Assembly: GCF_038396765.1 (NCBI RefSeq) | Contig: NZ_CP150096.1 | Coordinates: 1,595,001-1,659,000 of the forward strand | Length of the DNA stretch: 64,000 nucleotides | Reading direction: 5' to 3' | Source of the DNA: Chitinophaga caseinilytica | Lineage (GTDB): Bacteria; Bacteroidota; Bacteroidia; Chitinophagales; Chitinophagaceae | In this document: positions 36,336-44,418 of the stretch, in pieces | Layout: each line of letters starts with the position of its first letter | Numbering within the stretch: position 1 is the first letter of the stretch | The notes under the pieces: generated by a model | Databases searched by the model: none | What the model saw: only the letters and a program-made list of their open reading frames with translations | What the model was told of the DNA's origin: nothing | Made by a program: the position numbers and the translations under genes

Positions 36336-38237
36336 TCAGAATGAAAAAGATACGCCGCTCTGCATGTTGAAGCCGAGGGTGGCGTAGCCGTAAATTTCCC
36401 AATATTTTTTGTTATTGGTGATATTATTTGCGTTGAAGAACACGCGTGCCTTGCCCAGGTTGTATTCCACATAAGCGTTCCACATGGTGTAAGGGTCCAG
36501 CGCCACGTATTCCGACTGGGGGAATTTGTAGAACAGGTCGTTACGGGTGCCGGTATGCTTTACGGTGGTGCTGACAAACAGCTTTTTGGTGGCCTGGAAC
36601 CCGATCTCGATCTGGCCGGTATGGTTGGGCCGGCGGATGAGGTTGGAATAGGTCGTGTCTTTTCCGCTACCGCCAACGGTCGTCACTTCGCCGTCTACAT
36701 ACGCGTAAAACCCTTTCACGGTCAGGTTTTCGATGGGATGGGCGATCACTTCCACTTCCACGCCTTTGTCTTTCTGCTGGTTGTAGTTGATGTATTTGTA
36801 GTTGATGTAGGAGATCTGGTTCTTGATGTTCCTGCGGAAGCCTACCACGCGAAGGTCCAGCTTGTTATTGAACAGGAACGTCTGCGCACCGGCTTCATAG
36901 CTCACGGCATCTTCCGCTTTCAGGTCTTTGTTGCCGTAAATGCTGTAGAGTGAAGTGAGGGTAGGTGCTTTAAACCCGGAAGCCACGCTGGCGAACACTT
37001 TGAACTTGTCCGAAAACACGTAGCTGGGGTTGATGGTGTAGGTGAACTGGTTGCCGAACTGGCTGTGCAGGGTGTACCGCCCGCCGAGCTCCATGTTGAA
37101 ACCATGCAGGTTTTTGAGGAACAGGGCCACATACGGACTGATGGAATGTTGCTCCCGGGTGCGGTATTTCACGTCCTTGAAATTGGCGGTGTCGGTGAGC
37201 TCGGATTTCCGGTATTCTGCGCCGGCCATCACCTGGAACCAGCTGGTAATGTCGTAATGACCGTACAGGTCGCCGTAATAGGCGCGCCCGTCCGTAAAGG
37301 TCTTGCCCCAATCAGTTTCATCGTCGCGGGTTACTTTCTGGTACGCGAAATTCCCGAAGATGGCGCCTTTCGAAAGGTCGTATTGCGCACGGATGCCGGA
37401 ATGCAGCGCGTTGGATTTATTCTTGTTGAGCTTGCTGTCCACGAACGATCCGCCGTCGAAATTGCTTTTATAGTCGCTGAAGAACAGGAATGGCTGCAGG
37501 CGGAGGTTTTCGGTGGCCTGGATGCCGACGGTGGCGTTGAGGCCGTTGGATGAGTACCCGTCGCGGTCGAAATCGCCGGTGCCGGTCGTATCTGCCGCTT
37601 CGGAAATACCGTCGGTCGTGAAGTGGGTGAAGCTGATGTTGTAGTCTACATTGTCCTGTTTGCCGCGAAGGCCTGCGGAGCCTTTGAGGCTGCGGTTGGA
37701 GCCGTAAACCAGGTCGCCGTATACATTAACGGGTTTGATGCCGCCTTTTTTGGTGATGATGTTGATCACGCCGGCGATGGCATCCGAGCCGTACAGGGTG
37801 GTAGATGTTCCCCGGAGGATCTCGATACGTTCTACCTGGTCGATGGGCAGGAAGCGCAGGTCGATGGCGTTCCCTGTCAGCCCGGTAGCATCCGCCACGG
37901 GGATGCCGTCCATGAGGATGGTGGTGTACTGGGAGGTGGCGCCGCGGAAGTAGACTTCGCGGTTTTTGCCGGGGTTGGAGAAAGCCCCGCCGATCACGAT
38001 GCCGGCCTGCTCGTTGAGCACATCTGCCACGGTGCGGCCCATGTTGTGCCCGATGGTCTGGGGCCCGATGATGGTGAGCACCTTACCGGTTTCGGATTGT
38101 TTTTTGTTGAACTTGGTAGCGGTTACCACAACCGTGTTGAGTTGGGAAACCTGTGTGGAGTCTTGCGACTGCGCGGTGTGCCCAGCGGCGAGGATGCCGG
38201 CGGTCAGGACCAGGTGTGTTTTTTTCATGTAGGCCAT
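36336..38237 (-). CDS. btuB: TonB-dependent receptor, BtuB-like (vitamin B12)
   Basis: A 633-residue outer-membrane receptor with a signal peptide (MKKTHLVLTAGILAAG from the second Met, which may be the true start at 38228) ending ...TAQSQ. A TonB box-like LNTVVVTATKFNKKQSETG leads into the plug (VYFRGATSQYTTILMDGIPV, LRGTSTTLYGSDAIAGVINI) and a 22-strand barrel with a terminal Phe. It is a BtuB-type receptor, smaller than SusC and without the carboxypeptidase domain. Preceded by a complete cobalamin riboswitch, so cobalamin is the expected ligand. Confidence 0.9.
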   Translation of the reverse strand: MAYMKKTHLVLTAGILAAGHTAQSQDSTQVSQLNTVVVTATKFNKKQSETGKVLTIIGPQTIGHNMGRTVADVLNEQAGIVIGGAFSNPGKNREVYFRGATSQYTTILMDGIPVADATGLTGNAIDLRFLPIDQVERIEILRGTSTTLYGSDAIAGVINIITKKGGIKPVNVYGDLVYGSNRSLKGSAGLRGKQDNVDYNISFTHFTTDGISEAADTTGTGDFDRDGYSSNGLNATVGIQATENLRLQPFLFFSDYKSNFDGGSFVDSKLNKNKSNALHSGIRAQYDLSKGAIFGNFAYQKVTRDDETDWGKTFTDGRAYYGDLYGHYDITSWFQVMAGAEYRKSELTDTANFKDVKYRTREQHSISPYVALFLKNLHGFNMELGGRYTLHSQFGNQFTYTINPSYVFSDKFKVFASVASGFKAPTLTSLYSIYGNKDLKAEDAVSYEAGAQTFLFNNKLDLRVVGFRRNIKNQISYINYKYINYNQQKDKGVEVEVIAHPIENLTVKGFYAYVDGEVTTVGGSGKDTTYSNLIRRPNHTGQIEIGFQATKKLFVSTTVKHTGTRNDLFYKFPQSEYVALDPYTMWNAYVEYNLGKARVFFNANNITNNKKYWEIYGYATLGFNMQSGVSFSF

Positions 38238-38344
38238 AGATTGTAAAAAAATCAGTGGCGCCGGGGAGAATTGAAAAGTACGTATGATGGCAGCAATGCC
38301 GCATATGCCCTCCGCTTTTCACCCGAAAGCGCGGATTAAAAAGT

Positions 38345-38535
38345 GGTATGCGGCAGGTCTTCTGGCTTCGCCCGCTTCCCGGGAGGCCTTCCCGTTCCGA
38401 TGTGCCGGAACAGTGGCTGGGGTCCTGGAAAACGTTAATTGCGGGCTTACAGCTACGGGGATAGCTCCGGATTTTCACCGGATTCCCTATTAATGCCGGC
38501 CCCGGAAAGGGACCTGGCAACCGTGTACCGGCGGC
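38345..38535 (-). promoter_or_regulatory. Cobalamin (B12) riboswitch controlling btuB-DUF6580-btuF-like
   Basis: The minus strand holds the class hallmarks in order: a 5' stem with GGTACACGGTTGCC, the conserved core GGGAATCCGGTG with AAATCCGGAGC, then CCCCGTAGCTGTAA, and the 3' B12 box GCCAGAAGACCTGCC (38366-38352). The aptamer spans about 190 nt and ends about 110 bp before the receptor ATG. Binding of adenosylcobalamin normally lowers expression of the downstream uptake genes, by masking the start region or by termination; no clear terminator hairpin is seen here, so translational control is more likely. Confidence 0.93.
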
Positions 38536-38542
38536 AAACCTA
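38535..38542 (-). promoter_or_regulatory. Candidate -7 promoter element for the riboswitch transcript
   Basis: TAGGTTTG on the minus strand, a match to TAnnTTTG. Transcription would begin about seven bases on, near 38528, exactly at the 5' stem of the riboswitch. Confidence 0.6.
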
Positions 38543-38549
38543 CGCATAT

Positions 38550-38581
38550 TTTGGTAAATACAGCGTTAATCGGTTATCTTG
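38550..38581 (+). promoter_or_regulatory. Candidate promoter of the APC permease gene
   Basis: TTTG (38550-38553), 21 bp, then TATCTTG (38575-38581), one T short of the consensus -7 box, ending six bases before the permease ATG. The transcript would be nearly leaderless. Confidence 0.45.
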
Positions 38582-38587
38582 TATATC

Positions 38588-39913
38588 ATGAGCATCAAAC
38601 CGAAACTCGGGCCGTTCGACCTTACCATGATCGTTGTCGGACTGGTCATCGGGATGGGAATATTTCGCACGCCGGTCAGCGTGGCCCGCGAAACGGGCAC
38701 GCCGCAATTATTCTACATGGTTTGGGTGCTGGGAGGGCTCGTCACGCTCTGCGGCGCCCTCACCTATGCCGAGATCGGCTCCCGGTTCCCCGTGGCAGGC
38801 GGGTTTTATAAAGTGCTGTCGGTCGGCTTCCACCCCGCGTATTCTTTCATGATCAACTGGACCCTCGTCATTTCAAACGCCGCTTCCATCGCGGCGGTTT
38901 GCATCGTGGGCGCGGAATACATCGGCCCCGTGATCCTTCCCGGATCGATGCAGCATGAAGGCGGGCGTAAAACCATCGCCATCACGGCCGTGATCGTGCT
39001 GTATATCATTAATATGCTCGGCATCCGCATGAGCGCCAGCTGGCAGAACGTGCTTACGGTTTTCAAAATGACCCTCGTGCTGCTGCTCTGCCTGGCGGCC
39101 TTCAGCAGCCACGTGGCACCGCCGGCCGTGGCGGCCGTTTCGGTGGCGGAGCACAGCTGGGCGTACATCTTCGGGGCCGCGCTCGTGCCGGTTTTCTTCA
39201 CCTATGGCGGTTATCAGCAAACGATCAACTTCGGGTCAGACGTCCGCGACCCGTCGAAAAACATGCCGCGCTCCATCCTGCTGGGGATCGGGATCATTTT
39301 GCTGCTGTACCTCACGGTCAATTACGCCTACGTGAAAGTGATCGGGTTCGAGCAGCTGAAAACCACCGAAGCCCTGGCCGCCCGGATGGCCGAAGCGTTT
39401 TTCGGGGAATATGGCTTCAAGGTAACTTCGGTACTGCTGTTTTTGTCGGTGCTGGGATACGCCAACGTCAACCTCATGTCTAACCCCCGGATGTATTACG
39501 CGATGGCCGAAGACGGCGTGCTGCCGGGTGTTTTCAGACGGGTCAATTCCAAGACCCAGGTACAGGAAGTGGCGCTCACCACCTTTGCGCTGCTCATCGT
39601 CGGCATGCTGTATTTCCTCAGCAACTTCGACAATATTATCCAATATGTCATGCTTTTTGACTCAATTGGCCTTGCTTCAGCTGCAGCCACGATATTTGTG
39701 CTCCGGAAGAAAACGGCGCACCTCGACGGAACGGGCATCTACAAAATGAAGTTCTACCCCGTCGTCCCCGCCATTTTCATCACCGTGTATTTATTCGTAA
39801 CCGTCAATATTTTTATAAAAGATCTAAACCAGGCGCTCGGAGGGATGTTTTGGTTTGTAGCGGGACTACCCATTTATTTTTTCATGCGCTATGCCGTACG
39901 GCGGCGAAATTAG
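38588..39913 (+). CDS. APC-superfamily amino acid permease
   Basis: A 441-residue transporter with about 12 helices, starting at the ATG 38588 (MSIKPKLGPFDLTMIVVGLV). The first helix carries GLVIGMGIFRTP, the unwound GxGIF-type substrate site of the APC fold; WVLGGLVTLCGALTYAEIGS, the conserved helix 2-3 motif, follows, then FFTYGGYQQTINFGSDVRDPS. Members move amino acids with H+ or by exchange. The PLP enzyme starts 17 bp after its stop, so the pair probably imports and degrades or converts one amino acid. Confidence 0.87.
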   Translation: MSIKPKLGPFDLTMIVVGLVIGMGIFRTPVSVARETGTPQLFYMVWVLGGLVTLCGALTYAEIGSRFPVAGGFYKVLSVGFHPAYSFMINWTLVISNAASIAAVCIVGAEYIGPVILPGSMQHEGGRKTIAITAVIVLYIINMLGIRMSASWQNVLTVFKMTLVLLLCLAAFSSHVAPPAVAAVSVAEHSWAYIFGAALVPVFFTYGGYQQTINFGSDVRDPSKNMPRSILLGIGIILLLYLTVNYAYVKVIGFEQLKTTEALAARMAEAFFGEYGFKVTSVLLFLSVLGYANVNLMSNPRMYYAMAEDGVLPGVFRRVNSKTQVQEVALTTFALLIVGMLYFLSNFDNIIQYVMLFDSIGLASAAATIFVLRKKTAHLDGTGIYKMKFYPVVPAIFITVYLFVTVNIFIKDLNQALGGMFWFVAGLPIYFFMRYAVRRRN

Positions 39914-39930
39914 CGCTATCAGTTTGACAT

Positions 39931-41094
39931 ATGGACCTTTCATTTATAATAAACCAACTGGGAGAAGACCGGGAGCAGTATTTCAATGCCATTGCACCAC
40001 CCATTATGCAAAGCAGCAACTTTGCGTTCAAATCTGTGGGCGAGATGCGGGATTTGTTGCGGGATGAATATAAAGGCTTCCTGTACACGAGGGGCAACAA
40101 CCCAACGATCGATATCCTGCGGAAGAAACTGGCGGCGCTGGATGGCGCGGAAGACGCGCTGATCTTCGGCAGCGGCGCGGCTGCCATTTTCGCGGCGGTG
40201 CTGTCGCAGGTTCAGCAGGGCGATCATATCGTGTCTGTCCGCGATCCCTACAACTGGGCCGGCCAGCTGTTCACGAGCATCCTGCCCCGGTTCGGGGTTA
40301 CAACTACGTTCGTGGACGGAACGGATACCGCGAATTTCCGCAACGCCCTCCAGCCCAATACCCGCCTCATCTATCTCGAATCCCCCAATTCGTTCACTTT
40401 CGAGTTGCAGGATATAGCCGCGGTTGCGGCGCTGGCGAAGGAAAAGGGGATCGTGACGATGATCGACAACAGTTACTGCACTCCTATTTTCCAGCGGCCG
40501 CACGAACTGGGCATCGATCTGTGCCTGCAGTCGGCCACGAAGTTCATCAGCGGCCATAGCGATACTATGGCCGGGGTGCTTACGGGGCGGGAGGAAATGA
40601 TCCGGAAGATATTCATGTCGGAACTGCTCAATATCGGCAGCGGCATCGCGCCGTTCAACGCGTGGTTGCTGCTGCGGGGGCTCCGTACGCTGGAAATCCG
40701 GCTGGAGCGCAGCGCGGCGAGCACGAAAACGATCTGCGAATGGCTGAAGGAACAACCGGAGATCGAAAGGGTTATTTTCCCGATGGACCCCGGCTTCCCG
40801 CAATATGAACTGGCGAAAAAGCAGATGCACGGCGCCGCCGGGCTCATCACCATCCAGCTGAAAGTGGAAAGGCGGGAGCAGGTGGAGGCGTTCTGCAACG
40901 GGCTACAACGCTTTCTCATGGCGGTTTCCTGGGGCGGCCACGAGTCGCTGGCGTTCCCGGCCTGCGCCTCCCTGGCGGAAAACGAATTCGACCCCGCCAT
41001 ACCGAAACACAGGATGGTACGGTTGTACATCGGGCTGGAAGAGCCGGGCGTCCTCATCAGCGATCTCGCCCAGGCACTCGGCGCCATCAATTGA
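39931..41094 (+). CDS. Cys/Met-metabolism PLP-dependent enzyme (cystathionine gamma-synthase/lyase-like)
   Basis: A 387-residue fold-type I enzyme of the trans-sulfuration family. Seen: YTRGNNPTIDILRKKLAALD with the Tyr and Arg that bind the PLP phosphate of the partner subunit, FGSGAAAIFAAVLSQVQQGD, the Asp in VTMIDNSYCTPIFQRP, the Schiff-base Lys in LQSATKFISGHSDTMAG, and the C-terminal HRMVRLYIGLEEP. Family members catalyse beta or gamma elimination or replacement on cysteine, methionine or homoserine derivatives. The active-site wording is not close enough to one subgroup to name the reaction; the upstream permease suggests an imported substrate. Confidence 0.82.
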   Translation: MDLSFIINQLGEDREQYFNAIAPPIMQSSNFAFKSVGEMRDLLRDEYKGFLYTRGNNPTIDILRKKLAALDGAEDALIFGSGAAAIFAAVLSQVQQGDHIVSVRDPYNWAGQLFTSILPRFGVTTTFVDGTDTANFRNALQPNTRLIYLESPNSFTFELQDIAAVAALAKEKGIVTMIDNSYCTPIFQRPHELGIDLCLQSATKFISGHSDTMAGVLTGREEMIRKIFMSELLNIGSGIAPFNAWLLLRGLRTLEIRLERSAASTKTICEWLKEQPEIERVIFPMDPGFPQYELAKKQMHGAAGLITIQLKVERREQVEAFCNGLQRFLMAVSWGGHESLAFPACASLAENEFDPAIPKHRMVRLYIGLEEPGVLISDLAQALGAIN

Positions 41095-41115
41095 CAAATA
41101 AGACCGCTTTCAACG

Positions 41116-41146
41116 AAAAAGGCCCGGAACGTTCCGGGCCTTTTTT
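41116..41146. terminator. Bidirectional terminator
   Basis: AAAAAGGCCCGGAAC (41116-41130) followed directly by its complement GTTCCGGGCCTTTTT, with T6 on one side and A5 on the other. It separates the convergent PLP-enzyme gene and the SusCD 3 operon. Confidence 0.87.
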
Positions 41147-41162
41147 ATGTCGACAGATCAGC

Positions 41163-42158
41163 TCATGCTGTACGCGTACATTTTGGCAGCTTGAACGTTA
41201 CTTCAAACGTGCCTTTCACGAGAATGCGGAACGTCCACCGCGGGTTTACGTTGTATTTCTGCTCGTCGGTCGGCGCTATTTCAGGGTCCAGCTTTACGAA
41301 CTGGCTGGGGATACGGTAATACATGAGGTAACCGTAGCCGGGGTATTCCTTCAGGGGGAACGGCGTTACTTCGTAATTGCAGACCATGGTAGTATCGGTG
41401 TATTCTACAGGGTGGAACTTCGCGTAGGATTCGAACAGCGGGCGGTCGCCGCGCTTGATCAGTTCGCCGGCTTTGGGATTGAACGCCTTGCCGTTTTTGT
41501 CGGTGATCTTGATCCGCACCTGGTAGCCCTCGTCGGAAAGTTTCTTCACCGTCATGGTGGGAATGCCCATGTCGCCGAAGGTGGTAGTGCCGTCGATGAA
41601 GTAAGCGCATCCGGGCGTGCCTTGCTGCCGGTAAGCCTGGTCGAGCAGCTGGATGACAGAAATATTCCGGAACGTTTTGGTGCCGCTCTGGTTGGTGACA
41701 GACACGTCGAAGGCATAGTTGCCCGCGGGAAGTGTGCCGGTACCTTCATTGAACATCAGCTGTCCGGATTTTTCCATGAATTGGAGCGCCGGAATATCCA
41801 TTATCTCCCGTTTCTTGTTCAGCATCGCCACCGTTGTATCGCTCGTAGGATCGAAAAGGGCCGTCCAGACATATACTTTGTTCTTTTTGAAGAACATATC
41901 CGTCGCCTTGCCAGTGGCTATGTCGCGAATCTCCAGGAGCTTCACGGTAATCGGGTAATTAGAGCCGTCCAGCTCGAAGGCTTTCGGGTCGGAGTTCCAG
42001 TTGGTGCCGCGCAATACGCGGAATGTATCGTTCACGTAGCGGATCTGCTCGCTGATGTAGCCTTCCGGGATCTTTTTACAGGAAGATACCATGCCCGTTG
42101 TTGCAACGGCGGCAATAGCGCATCCCATGATCGTATATTGAAGAAATTTTTTAGCCAT
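41163..42158 (-). CDS. DUF5007-family surface lipoprotein
   Basis: A 331-residue lipoprotein (signal FLQYTIMGCAIAAVATTGMV, lipid Cys in SSCKK). The mature part, beginning IPEGYISEQIRYVNDTFRVL, and strands such as GTLPAGNYAFDVSVTNQSGT fit DUF5007, a Bacteroidota family found with SusCD pairs and fasciclin lipoproteins. It is the last gene of the operon susC-susD-fasciclin-DUF5007. It is expected on the outer membrane, probably as an accessory ligand-binding protein; the ligand is unknown. Confidence 0.75.
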   Translation of the reverse strand: MAKKFLQYTIMGCAIAAVATTGMVSSCKKIPEGYISEQIRYVNDTFRVLRGTNWNSDPKAFELDGSNYPITVKLLEIRDIATGKATDMFFKKNKVYVWTALFDPTSDTTVAMLNKKREIMDIPALQFMEKSGQLMFNEGTGTLPAGNYAFDVSVTNQSGTKTFRNISVIQLLDQAYRQQGTPGCAYFIDGTTTFGDMGIPTMTVKKLSDEGYQVRIKITDKNGKAFNPKAGELIKRGDRPLFESYAKFHPVEYTDTTMVCNYEVTPFPLKEYPGYGYLMYYRIPSQFVKLDPEIAPTDEQKYNVNPRWTFRILVKGTFEVTFKLPKCTRTA

Positions 42159-42167
42159 GTGGAAAGA

Positions 42168-42845
42168 TTAATTGAGTTCAACAAAAGTGAAGTTGTGATA
42201 ATTCGCCAGTACATGCACGACGCCGTTGTTGGTAATGACGCCGGAAGTCTGGACTACCACGCGTTTGTCCCGCTCTTCGGTGGGCACGTCGTCATTGATC
42301 AGGGGGTCGAGCGTACCGATGACTTTCGTGAAGTAGATATACTGCGGAATGAGGGTGAGGCCGTCGTTGATATATGCCCCGCTGGGGTCGTCCCAGAGCG
42401 TGATGTGGCGTTTCTCACCGTCTTTGGACGTGTAATACTGGCCTTCTTTCGTCAGCGCCGCGCGCTCAATTCGCTGCGGGAAGAGGTAAGCGCGGAGGGA
42501 ATCCTTGTATTTCGGAAAATCGAGCTCACCGAATTCGAATTTCAGGTTTTCGTCGTTCGCTTCGAGCTGTTTCCTTACCTGTACCACTTTTTTCACGTAA
42601 TTCTGGATGGCATAGTCGGTGGGCGCGAAGAAAGTTCCCGCGGCGTTGACTTCATCTTTCAACCCGGTTTTATCGATCAGCAGCACGAGCGTATCGAACA
42701 GCGGGTTGGTTTTCAGGTATTCGTATGTGGTACCGTTGAATTTGGGATTGTGGGTGCTGCCGCCGATGAAGTAATCGGTTTTCTTGCAGGAAGCGAAAGT
42801 GGCTGCCAGCAACAACATCCATATCCATTTTATTTTTGATTGCAT
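42168..42845 (-). CDS. Fasciclin (FAS1) domain lipoprotein
   Basis: A 225-residue lipoprotein (MQSKIKWIWMLLLAATFASC, lipid Cys at residue 20). The FAS1 core is visible: LVLLIDKTGLKDEVNAAGTF then FFAPTDYAIQNYVKK (the H1-like box), and a C-terminal HVLANYHNFTFVELN preceded by SGVITNNGVVHVL, the H2-like box. FAS1 domains mediate adhesion or ligand binding at surfaces. It lies 9 bp before the DUF5007 gene and 23 bp after susD 3, so it is part of the same operon. Confidence 0.82.
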   Translation of the reverse strand: MQSKIKWIWMLLLAATFASCKKTDYFIGGSTHNPKFNGTTYEYLKTNPLFDTLVLLIDKTGLKDEVNAAGTFFAPTDYAIQNYVKKVVQVRKQLEANDENLKFEFGELDFPKYKDSLRAYLFPQRIERAALTKEGQYYTSKDGEKRHITLWDDPSGAYINDGLTLIPQYIYFTKVIGTLDPLINDDVPTEERDKRVVVQTSGVITNNGVVHVLANYHNFTFVELN

Positions 42846-42868
42846 GATTGTCGTTTTTGGATTTGAGA

Positions 42869-44395
42869 TTAAAGTCTGCCGTTCCAGTAAGGCGTCTGTT
42901 TCATCAGCATATTGTCTTTGAACAGCGCTCGGGGGATGGGCCAGTAGTTTTTGCCGTAAAATTCGGATCCCGGTTCCATGGCCTTTTCGAATTGCCCGTT
43001 GAAATCGTCGATGAACCCGGTACGGAGGAGGTCCCAGAACGCATGTCCTTCCGCGAACAGTTCGCGCTGGCGCTCGGTGACGATGAAATAATAAAGATCG
43101 TCCCCGGCCGTGGTGCCGTCGAGCGCCTCAAGGCGGGCGCGGGTGCGCACCTTGTTCACCAGGTCGCGCGCTTCGGTATCCTTTTTAATTTTGGACAATG
43201 CCTCTGCACGGAGCAGGATGATGTCGGAAAGGCGGAAGACGAGCAGGTTGTTGGACTGCCGGGGGTCTTTCCGTACGTCGCCGTCGCGGTAGGTGATGTT
43301 GACGTATTTCTTCATCATAATATTTTTCTCCATGGATGTACGGGTATCTTTTTCGAACCAGAGCATCTTGCGCAGGTCGCCGTCTTCCCAGTACACGTTA
43401 TTGTAAGTTGTCAGGTGCGTCATCCAGGGCACCTGGTCTGGAGTGGAGGCATCGCGGGTGGCGAGGTAAGGAATGTACAGCGTTTTGGAGCCGATGCCCT
43501 GGAAGGAACCATAGATGTCGGGGCCTGATCCTTCGTTCTGTTCTTCGTTGATATTGATCTCGAAGATCGCTTCCATAGAGCGGCCGATGGGTATACGGCT
43601 GTATTCGGCGGAGTCGGTGATGAATTTCAGTCCGTATTTGCCGGGGCTGGCCACGAGGTCGCGGGTGGCTTCTTCGCATTTGGGAAAATCTTTCATCCAG
43701 GCGTAGATATGCGCTTTCAGGGCGAGGGCGGAAGCGCGGGAGGCGCGTACGCCGCGGTCGTTGGTCTGAATGGGCGTTTCGGGCAGCAGCTGGATGGCGG
43801 CATCAACGTCTTTGATACACTGAGCCAGCACTACGCTTTGTTTTTCGCGCCCGATGTTTTTGGCCTGGGAGAGGTCTTCAACGGGCTCCAGGATCAGGGG
43901 AACGTCGCCCCAAACGCGGGAGATGTAGAAGTAGAGGAATGCGCGGAGGAAATGGGCCTCCCCGGTATAATAAGCCTTGTTCGCACCAATGGCGAATGCA
44001 TTATCCGGAATGGTGGGGATTTTCTGGACGAGGAGGTTCGCCTGGGCGATAGCCTTATAGTACAGCGTCCAGTTCTGGAGGTTCTCCAGGTAACCGTAAT
44101 ACACGCCGTCCAGTTCCCCGTTGGCGATCTGGTGGATGGAATAGTCGGAAGAATACGTGACGCGGAACGTGTTGGCGGTAATATCGCCATACACGAAGAA
44201 GCGGTTCTCGTCCGTGAGGGCTTCACGGATGAGGGCGTATCCTCCCATCAAACCGGCCAGCGCATCTTTATCGTTTTTCCAGAAAGTGAGGCTGGTAGGC
44301 CCCGTCTTGGGCTCCAGTTCCAGGATTCTCTTACAGCTGCCGAATACGATTGCACAGAGCAGTACGGCGGCGATTACATATCTTGATTGTTTCAT
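42869..44395 (-). CDS. SusD/RagB-family nutrient-binding lipoprotein (pair 3)
   Basis: A 508-residue lipoprotein (MKQSRYVIAAVLLCAIVFGS, lipid Cys at residue 21 in GSCKRILE). SusD features: TSLTFWKNDKDALAGLMGGY, the TPR segment TGEAHFLRAFLYFYISRVWG, the conserved VTERQRELFAEGHAFWDLLR and the ending YWPIPRALFKDNMLMKQTP. It begins 23 bp after the SusC 3 stop. It would be the lid of the transporter and hand ligand to SusC 3, possibly helped by the FAS1 and DUF5007 lipoproteins encoded next. Confidence 0.93.
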   Translation of the reverse strand: MKQSRYVIAAVLLCAIVFGSCKRILELEPKTGPTSLTFWKNDKDALAGLMGGYALIREALTDENRFFVYGDITANTFRVTYSSDYSIHQIANGELDGVYYGYLENLQNWTLYYKAIAQANLLVQKIPTIPDNAFAIGANKAYYTGEAHFLRAFLYFYISRVWGDVPLILEPVEDLSQAKNIGREKQSVVLAQCIKDVDAAIQLLPETPIQTNDRGVRASRASALALKAHIYAWMKDFPKCEEATRDLVASPGKYGLKFITDSAEYSRIPIGRSMEAIFEININEEQNEGSGPDIYGSFQGIGSKTLYIPYLATRDASTPDQVPWMTHLTTYNNVYWEDGDLRKMLWFEKDTRTSMEKNIMMKKYVNITYRDGDVRKDPRQSNNLLVFRLSDIILLRAEALSKIKKDTEARDLVNKVRTRARLEALDGTTAGDDLYYFIVTERQRELFAEGHAFWDLLRTGFIDDFNGQFEKAMEPGSEFYGKNYWPIPRALFKDNMLMKQTPYWNGRL

Positions 44396-44418
44396 AATGT
44401 CATTTTTAAAGTGGAAGC

